64,000 nt of DNA from an uncultured Prevotella sp. GTDB lineage: Bacteria > Bacteroidota > Bacteroidia > Bacteroidales > Bacteroidaceae. Positions 59,058 through 64,000 of this stretch are shown here, piece after piece. How positions within the stretch are numbered: the first letter of the stretch is position 1; each line of letters begins with the position of its first letter. Made by a program: the position numbers and the translations under genes. The stretch covers positions 62,001-126,000 of the forward strand of contig CAJODF010000001.1 of NCBI GenBank assembly GCA_905233555.1, read 5' to 3'. The notes below the pieces were generated by a model, which was given only the letters and a program-made list of their open reading frames with translations, did not search any database and was not told where the DNA came from.

Positions 59058-59821
59058 GGCGTAAATTCAGTATGTGGGGTTGATTCGGGTTGATTCATCA
59101 AATCGACCAAGATGTTCTCACGCTCGCCGTTGGCGATGATCACGCGGATGCCGGCCTGCGATACCTTGCTGGCGGTGGTGTACTTCGAGTGCATGCCACC
59201 ACGACCGAAGGCACTCTTCTCTTCCTTGATATATTGCGACAGGTCGGTGCCTGGCTCCACACGGGGTATGATGCGCGAAGACGGATTGTCAGGATGACCA
59301 TCGTAGATGCCGTCGATATTGGAAAGCAGGATGAGTGTGTCGGCCTGCATCATCTGTGCGATGAGGCCCGATAGTTCGTCGTTATCGGTGAACATCAACT
59401 CGGTGACGCTCACGGTGTCGTTCTCATTGACGATGGGCAGCACATTGTTTTCCAGCATCACCGTCATACAGGCCCGCTGGTTGCGGTACTGCTCGCCAGG
59501 TTCGAAGTTCTCTTTCATGGTCAGCACCTGTCCGACATGAATACCAAACTCGCGGAACAGATCGTAGTAAAGACCTACGAGTTTGACCTGTCCGACAGCG
59601 GAGAACAACTGACGCTGTTCTACGGAGTCAAGCGAGTGGTCTATGGTCAGTTCTCGTCGTCCGCAGGCAACGGCACCTGATGATACGAGTATTACCTCGA
59701 TGCCCTGCTTCCTAAGCCATGCCACTTGGTCAACGAGTGCCGACATACGGGTGACATCCAGTTTCCCGTCTGTCCGTGTCAGCACGTTTGAGCCAATTTT
59801 AATAACTATTCTTCTTTTCAT
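59048..59821 (-). CDS. proB: Glutamate 5-kinase without PUA domain
   Basis: A 257-residue amino-acid-kinase-fold enzyme that phosphorylates glutamate, first step of proline synthesis. Motifs: [85 protein letters not shown]. It ends where the kinase domain ends. The C-terminal PUA domain of E. coli ProB (367 residues) is missing, as in some other bacteria. It is upstream of proA and overlaps it by 10 bases. Confidence 0.95.
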   Translation of the reverse strand: MKRRIVIKIGSNVLTRTDGKLDVTRMSALVDQVAWLRKQGIEVILVSSGAVACGRRELTIDHSLDSVEQRQLFSAVGQVKLVGLYYDLFREFGIHVGQVLTMKENFEPGEQYRNQRACMTVMLENNVLPIVNENDTVSVTELMFTDNDELSGLIAQMMQADTLILLSNIDGIYDGHPDNPSSRIIPRVEPGTDLSQYIKEEKSAFGRGGMHSKYTTASKVSQAGIRVIIANGERENILVDLMNQPESTPHTEFTPCN

Positions 59822-60177
59822 ATCAGTGCTACATCTATGATGTGGTCTATCTCGGGTTGGGAGCCAATCATGCCAACGATACTGATGATGTCGAAGCGTA
59901 CTTCTCGGCCAGTACGATGGCTCTTGACATAATGATTGATAGCTGATTGCAGACTCTTCCGTTTCTTGTAGTCGATGGCTTCTTCGGGATCACCGAACAG
60001 TCGGTTACGACGAGTCTTTACTTCCACAATTACCAACGTATTACCGTCCTTTGACACAATGTCAAGGTCGTGGTGTCCTGATTTCCAGTCGCGCTCTAAT
60101 ATCTCATAGCCTTTCTTTTCCAGATAGGCTGCGGCTATGTCCTCACCCCACTTACCCAGTTCATTATGCGCCGCCAT
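59818..60177 (-). CDS. yraN: YraN family (UPF0102) endonuclease-like protein
   Basis: A 119-residue protein with a PD-(D/E)XK-like core: the motif HHDLDIVSKDGNTLVIVEVKTRRN has D and ExK residues in nuclease spacing. The front part, NELGKWGEDIAAAYLEKKGYEIL, is the UPF0102 signature. Relatives resemble Holliday-junction resolvases; a role in DNA processing is suggested but not shown. The gene overlaps proB by 4 bases and the acyl-CoA synthetase by 1 base on the same strand. Confidence 0.9.
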   Translation of the reverse strand: MAAHNELGKWGEDIAAAYLEKKGYEILERDWKSGHHDLDIVSKDGNTLVIVEVKTRRNRLFGDPEEAIDYKKRKSLQSAINHYVKSHRTGREVRFDIISIVGMIGSQPEIDHIIDVALI

Positions 60178-61844
60178 TATTTCTCCGCGTCTTTTTTCCG
60201 GATTTCTACACGGCGGATCTTACCACTGATGGTCTTGGGCAGTTCGTCGACGAACTCGACGATACGGGGATACTTATAAGGAGCCGTCTCTTTCTTGACG
60301 TGCTGCTGCAGTTCCTTGATGAGATCTTCACCAGCCTTGTCCTTCCATTCCTTGCCGAGTACGACGGTAGCCTTCACCACCATGCCGCGGATATCATCGG
60401 GCACACCGGTAATGGCGCATTCTACAACAGCGGGGTGGGTCATCAGGGCACTTTCCACCTCGAACGGGCCAATGCGATAACCTGAGGATTTTATTACATC
60501 ATCGATACGGCCTTCGAACCAGTAGTAACCATCCTCGTCGCGCCAAGCCATATCGCCTGTATGGTAGAGTCCATCATGCCAAGCCTCACGGGTCAGTTCG
60601 GGATCCCGGTAGTACTCCTTGAAAAGTCCGATGGGCTTTCGGTCACCGACACGTACCACGATCTCGCCTTTCTCACCATCCTCACAACTGGTACCGTCGG
60701 CACGTATGAGGTCGATGTCGTACTGGGCATTGGGGATACCCATACTGCCTGGCTTCGGTGTCATCCAAGGGAAGGTGCCAAGGGTCATCGTGGTCTCGGT
60801 CTGGCCGAAACCCTCCATGATGTTGAGTCCGATTTTCTCTTTGAGTTTATCGAAGACGGCAGGGTTAAGGGCCTCACCGGCCGTGCAGCAGTATTCCAGC
60901 GAAGAAAGGTCGTATTTACTCAAATCCTCTCGTATCATAAAGCGGTAGATGGTCGGGGGAGCGCAAAAACTCGTCACCTTGTACTTCTCCATCTGTCGCA
61001 GAAGTGTGTCAGCGTTGAACTTCTCATGGTCGAATACGAACACGGTTGCACCAGCAAACCACTGTCCATAGAACTTACCCCAGACGGCCTTGCCCCAACC
61101 GGTGTCGGCCACTGTCAGATGGAGTGAACCTTCGTGGAGGTTGTGCCAGAAGACGCCCGTTGACAAATGTCCCATCGCGTAGAGATAGTCATGGGCCACC
61201 ATCTTCGGCTCGCCACTCGTTCCGCTGGTGAAATACATCAGCATTGTATCGTCGTTGGTATTGACGAAGGCGGGACGCACGAACTTCGGCGCCTGTTTCC
61301 ATTCCGTTTGCCAGTCGTGGAATCCCTCGGGGATGGGCTTGCCGTGGTCGGTGATGGCGATATACTGCTTCACCGTTGGACTCTCGTCCATAGCAGCCTG
61401 AATCTGGCTCACCACGTAGGCGTCATCCACGCAGATGATTGCCTTTACGCTCGCCCGCGTATTTCTGTATACTATGTCGTGCTTCGTCAGCATGTGGGTG
61501 GCAGGAATTACAATGGCGCCAATTTTACAGAGGGCGAGCATCACGACCCACCACTCATAGCGGCGTTTCAGAATGAGCATCACTGGGTCGTTCTTGCCTA
61601 TGCCCAGTGTCTGCAAATACGAGGCGGCCTGATCCGTCTGCTCTTTCAGTTCGGCAAAGGTCGTACGGATCTCTTCACCTTGGTCGTTGGTCCAAAGGAT
61701 GGCAAGACCATCGGGTTTCTCCTCGGCCCAGATGTCCATCACATCATAGGCGAAATTGAAGTTCTCCGGGATGATGAACTCTAAGTTCTTATTGTAATCC
61801 TCAACAGACGTGAATGTCGTCTGCTTCAAAAATCTCTCAATCAT
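60177..61844 (-). CDS. AMP-dependent acyl-CoA synthetase (medium-chain/AcsM-like)
   Basis: A 555-residue ANL-superfamily enzyme. The P-loop YFTSGTSGEPKMVAHDY, GFGQTETTM (A5), YHTGDMAWRDEDGYYWFEGRIDDVIKSSGYRIGPFEVE (A7-A8; only parts are needed to see it) and the catalytic lysine in TISGKIRRVEIRKK are present. It is closest in outline to medium-chain acyl-CoA ligases acting on short or branched chains or aromatic acids; the substrate cannot be told. It follows the XRE/cupin regulator by 11 bases within an otherwise amino-acid biosynthetic operon. Confidence 0.88.
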   Translation of the reverse strand: MIERFLKQTTFTSVEDYNKNLEFIIPENFNFAYDVMDIWAEEKPDGLAILWTNDQGEEIRTTFAELKEQTDQAASYLQTLGIGKNDPVMLILKRRYEWWVVMLALCKIGAIVIPATHMLTKHDIVYRNTRASVKAIICVDDAYVVSQIQAAMDESPTVKQYIAITDHGKPIPEGFHDWQTEWKQAPKFVRPAFVNTNDDTMLMYFTSGTSGEPKMVAHDYLYAMGHLSTGVFWHNLHEGSLHLTVADTGWGKAVWGKFYGQWFAGATVFVFDHEKFNADTLLRQMEKYKVTSFCAPPTIYRFMIREDLSKYDLSSLEYCCTAGEALNPAVFDKLKEKIGLNIMEGFGQTETTMTLGTFPWMTPKPGSMGIPNAQYDIDLIRADGTSCEDGEKGEIVVRVGDRKPIGLFKEYYRDPELTREAWHDGLYHTGDMAWRDEDGYYWFEGRIDDVIKSSGYRIGPFEVESALMTHPAVVECAITGVPDDIRGMVVKATVVLGKEWKDKAGEDLIKELQQHVKKETAPYKYPRIVEFVDELPKTISGKIRRVEIRKKDAEK

Positions 61845-61855
61845 ATAAGTCTAGT

Positions 61856-62413
61856 CTATTCTACTGTAAACGCAAGGAATTTTACGGGTTTGTCGCCGAC
61901 TGCCAGCATGCCATGGGGCTTAGTGGAGTCGAAATAGATGCTGTCGCCCTCTTCAAGTATCATAGTTTTGCCACCGATGTAGAGTTCCATCTTGCCTTCA
62001 AGGATAAGGTTGAATTCCTGTCCCGGGTGCGAGTTTTTGTAGATGGTACGGGCACCGGGCTTCGGCTCTACTGTGACAATGAAAACATCTGCTTTGTGGT
62101 TGACAAAACCGCCGACAAGCGACTGGTATTTATATGCCTTTGTGCGCTCGATGCTCATGCCCTGACCCTTGCGCGTCACATAGTATGACTTCATGTGTGG
62201 TGCCTCGGCAAAGATGAGTTCTTCTGTTGATACACCATATTTGTGGGCTATCTTCATCAGGTTGGAGATGGTAATATCCAGTTCGCCAGCCTCTATTTTC
62301 TCATATTTCTCCGTCGAAATACCGATGGTCTCTGCCATCTCGCTCACGGGGATGTCGAGCACATCGCGCAATCCGCGCAGTCGCTCACCAATTTGCTTTA
62401 ATTGTTCGTCCAT
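61856..62413 (-). CDS. XRE-family HTH regulator with C-terminal cupin domain
   Basis: A 185-residue regulator. The N-terminal helix-turn-helix (about residues 8-65, RLRGLRDVLDIPVSEMAETIGISTEKYEKIEAGE) is of the XRE type. The C-terminal cupin (about 110-185) contains YKNSHPGQEFNLILEGKMELYIGG and DSIYFDSTKPHGMLA, a small-molecule sensing fold. Such proteins usually control the gene next to them, here the acyl-CoA synthetase. The ligand is not known. Confidence 0.9.
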   Translation of the reverse strand: MDEQLKQIGERLRGLRDVLDIPVSEMAETIGISTEKYEKIEAGELDITISNLMKIAHKYGVSTEELIFAEAPHMKSYYVTRKGQGMSIERTKAYKYQSLVGGFVNHKADVFIVTVEPKPGARTIYKNSHPGQEFNLILEGKMELYIGGKTMILEEGDSIYFDSTKPHGMLAVGDKPVKFLAFTVE

Positions 62414-62425
62414 ATCTTAAAAAAA

Positions 62426-63208
62426 TTACTTTGCTCCAGCCTTCAAGCCTCTAATCACTGCTGAGGTAAAACCTGCATGTTCCATCTCATTTAGGCCCTT
62501 GATGGTCACGCCGCCAGGCGTTGTCACTAGGTCGATGGCAGCCTCAGGGTGCAGACCACTAGCGTCCAGAAGTTCCACGGCTCCCTTCATCGTCTGCATC
62601 ACAATTTTCTTGGCATCATCGGCCTTGAAACCGAGTTCCACACCGCCCTCGGAGGCAGCACGGATATAGCGCATGGCATAGGCGATGCCGCAGGAGGCGA
62701 GGGTAGTACCTGCTGCTAAGTGCTGTTCGTCGGTGATGAGCGTATTGCCCATCTCGTCGAAGATGCCTTTCACCACTTCTGTATGGTGCTGTGCCACAGC
62801 ACCGCATGGTACGATGAATGTCATCGAGGCCATCTCGGCGATGGCAATATTCGGAATCACAAGGAACAGCGGTGGACAATTCTCACCCAACCACTCCTTT
62901 ATGCTGGCTGACGACACACCTGCTGCTATCACAATCAGAATCTGCTTCTTTGGATCCAGTTCTGGTTTGATATCTTTCAGTACGCTCTCCACGAGCCATG
63001 GCTTGACCACGACACAGATGATATCTGCACTGTCTGCGGCCAATTTATTGTCAGTTGTTACACAGACCCCCGTCTTTGCAAACTTCTCCACCACGGCCTG
63101 CGACGGATCGCTCACGGTGATGTCCTCGTTCTTGAACTGCTGGCCTTTGATGAGGCCCTCTACGGTGGCACCGCCCATCGCACCGGCACCGATTACTGAT
63201 ATTTTCAT
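62426..63208 (-). CDS. proC: Pyrroline-5-carboxylate reductase
   Basis: A 260-residue enzyme, last step of proline synthesis. The Rossmann motif KISVIGAGAMGGATVEGLIKG starts the protein, followed by VVKPWLVESVLKDI and IVIAAGVSSASIKEWLG. The C-terminal signature ALDLVT-like segment appears as PEAAIDLVTTPGGVTIKGLNEME, matching the P5CR pattern. proA and proB lie further down the same operon, so all three proline genes are together. Confidence 0.95.
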   Translation of the reverse strand: MKISVIGAGAMGGATVEGLIKGQQFKNEDITVSDPSQAVVEKFAKTGVCVTTDNKLAADSADIICVVVKPWLVESVLKDIKPELDPKKQILIVIAAGVSSASIKEWLGENCPPLFLVIPNIAIAEMASMTFIVPCGAVAQHHTEVVKGIFDEMGNTLITDEQHLAAGTTLASCGIAYAMRYIRAASEGGVELGFKADDAKKIVMQTMKGAVELLDASGLHPEAAIDLVTTPGGVTIKGLNEMEHAGFTSAVIRGLKAGAK

Positions 63209-63213
63209 CTTCT

Positions 63214-64000
63214 TTAATCTTCCTCTTCTGGTTGTACTCTAATTAGTCTCTCTATAAAATCATCGGCCTCAGCCTTGTTGAGACACAGAGGCGGCAACAG
63301 ACGCAAGATGTTTTGTCCGGCACAACCCGTAAAGCAGTGCTCGTGCTTGATAAGCGGCTTGCGTACCATCTTGTGTGGCATATCCAACTCAATACCAATC
63401 ATTAGTCCGCGACCGCGCACCTCCTTAATATGCGAACTGCCGATGCCGCGGATGCCGTCCATCAAGTAGTCGCCTATCACGCGGGCATTCTCTACCAGTC
63501 CCTCATCTTCGAACACGTCGAGCACAGCCAGTGCTGCCGCACAGGCGAGGTGATTGCCGCCGAAAGTAGTGCCTAATTGTCCATAGACAGGCTCAAACTC
63601 TGGCGATATCAGTACAGCACCCATCGGGAAGCCGTTGGCGATGCCCTTGGCTACGGTGATAATATCAGGTTTGATGCCTAACCACTGGTGGGCAAAGAAC
63701 TTACCGCTTCGTCCATAGCCACACTGAATCTCGTCGCATATCAGGACCGCACCATAGCGCTTGCAGGCATAAGCCAGTCCTTGGGCAAATTCCGGTGTGG
63801 CCATCTGAATGCCGCCCACGCCTTGGATGCACTCTAAGATAACGGCTGCCACGCCGCCTTTTGACAACTCGCGTACCCACGGTTCCAAGTCATTCATTGG
63901 CAGGAAGCGTGTGTGATGGTTATCGTTGATGGGGGCGATGATCTTGGGATTGTTCGTCACCTCGACAGCCAGACTTGTCCGTCCGTGGAAGGCCTTCTCA
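63214..64000 (-). CDS. argD: Acetyl-/succinylornithine aminotransferase, 3' part (5' end outside window)
   Basis: The minus-strand frame runs from the window edge (reading EKAFHGRTSLAVEVTNN at once) to the stop at 63214, giving about 262 residues of the C-terminal part. Class III aminotransferase marks are AAVILECIQGVGGIQ, LICDEIQCGYGRSGKFFAHQ (PLP Asp), the PLP lysine in TVAKGIANGFPMGAV, and TTFGGNHLACAAALAVLDV. The context with proC and argF' points to ArgD; in this lineage the substrate is probably N-succinylornithine. The GTG at 63960 is not the true start. Confidence 0.93.
   Translation of the reverse strand, partial: EKAFHGRTSLAVEVTNNPKIIAPINDNHHTRFLPMNDLEPWVRELSKGGVAAVILECIQGVGGIQMATPEFAQGLAYACKRYGAVLICDEIQCGYGRSGKFFAHQWLGIKPDIITVAKGIANGFPMGAVLISPEFEPVYGQLGTTFGGNHLACAAALAVLDVFEDEGLVENARVIGDYLMDGIRGIGSSHIKEVRGRGLMIGIELDMPHKMVRKPLIKHEHCFTGCAGQNILRLLPPLCLNKAEADDFIERLIRVQPEEED

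Noticed and set aside
58572..59093. Plus-strand frames opposite proA/proB
   Set aside because: They are shadows of the real, well-conserved minus-strand genes.

Overview
The window looks like a chromosomal segment of a Bacteroidales bacterium, most likely in the Prevotella/Segatella group. Evidence seen directly: the Bacteroidetes promoter form TTG-N20-TAnnTTTG occurs many times; there is a SusC/SusD polysaccharide locus; lipoproteins with LxxC-type lipoboxes are frequent; the arginine pathway uses the N-succinylornithine-type carbamoyltransferase known from Bacteroides; Shine-Dalgarno sites are sparse. No phage, integrase, CRISPR array or rRNA was found. Genes are dense and no gene-free stretch exceeds 300 bases.

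Layout. 1-6.8 kb: 3' part of a giant glycine-rich surface-type protein built of about 46 [VI][YF]GGG repeats. 6.9-9.6 kb: Rpn-type PD-(D/E)XK nuclease, MgtC-like protein, GNAT protein. 9.7-13.7 kb: acyl-CoA ligase, prfB, a 52-residue membrane protein, a CYTH protein and a VanZ-like protein. 13.8-17.3 kb: two tandem sodium-dependent (NSS) transporters and a helix-hairpin-helix protein. 17.4-21.3 kb: tatA, tatC, a membrane iron-sulphur protein that reads as a NapH-NapG fusion with an internal Tat-like signal, and a Tat-lipoprotein aldo/keto reductase; these four genes read as one exported redox module. 21.3-26 kb: tRNA-Pro, then murF leading into two exported proteins of unknown function. 26-30.5 kb: folP, cdaA, pta, ackA and a small lipoprotein. 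30.6-36.9 kb: an LpxH/KDG-kinase/DUF59 operon, an unknown lipoprotein, and an efp-glycosyltransferase-radC operon. 37-44.4 kb: rpmH, PASTA protein, RluD, Ddl, acyltransferase, NigD-like lipoprotein and a lamin-tail/CotH protein. 44.5-54.5 kb: a polysaccharide utilization locus (SusC, SusD, two surface glycan-binding proteins, GH5 endoglucanase). 54.7-64 kb: threonine aldolase, a DUF3089 hydrolase, and a proline/arginine biosynthesis operon (argD-proC-XRE/cupin-acyl-CoA synthetase-yraN-proB-proA-argF').

Cutting across the genes is a layer of short repeats. Degenerate 7-bp tandem repeats sit at some 17 gene junctions, and twice inside coding sequence. Two 65-bp elements with about 20-bp inverted ends and a 7-bp-repeat core carry divergent promoters at unrelated loci. 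Three different short-unit repeat arrays lie directly after stop codons and fold into terminator-like hairpins. Palindromic inserts are read in frame inside murF and an acyltransferase gene. These repeats and the Tat-linked redox operon are the most interesting content here.
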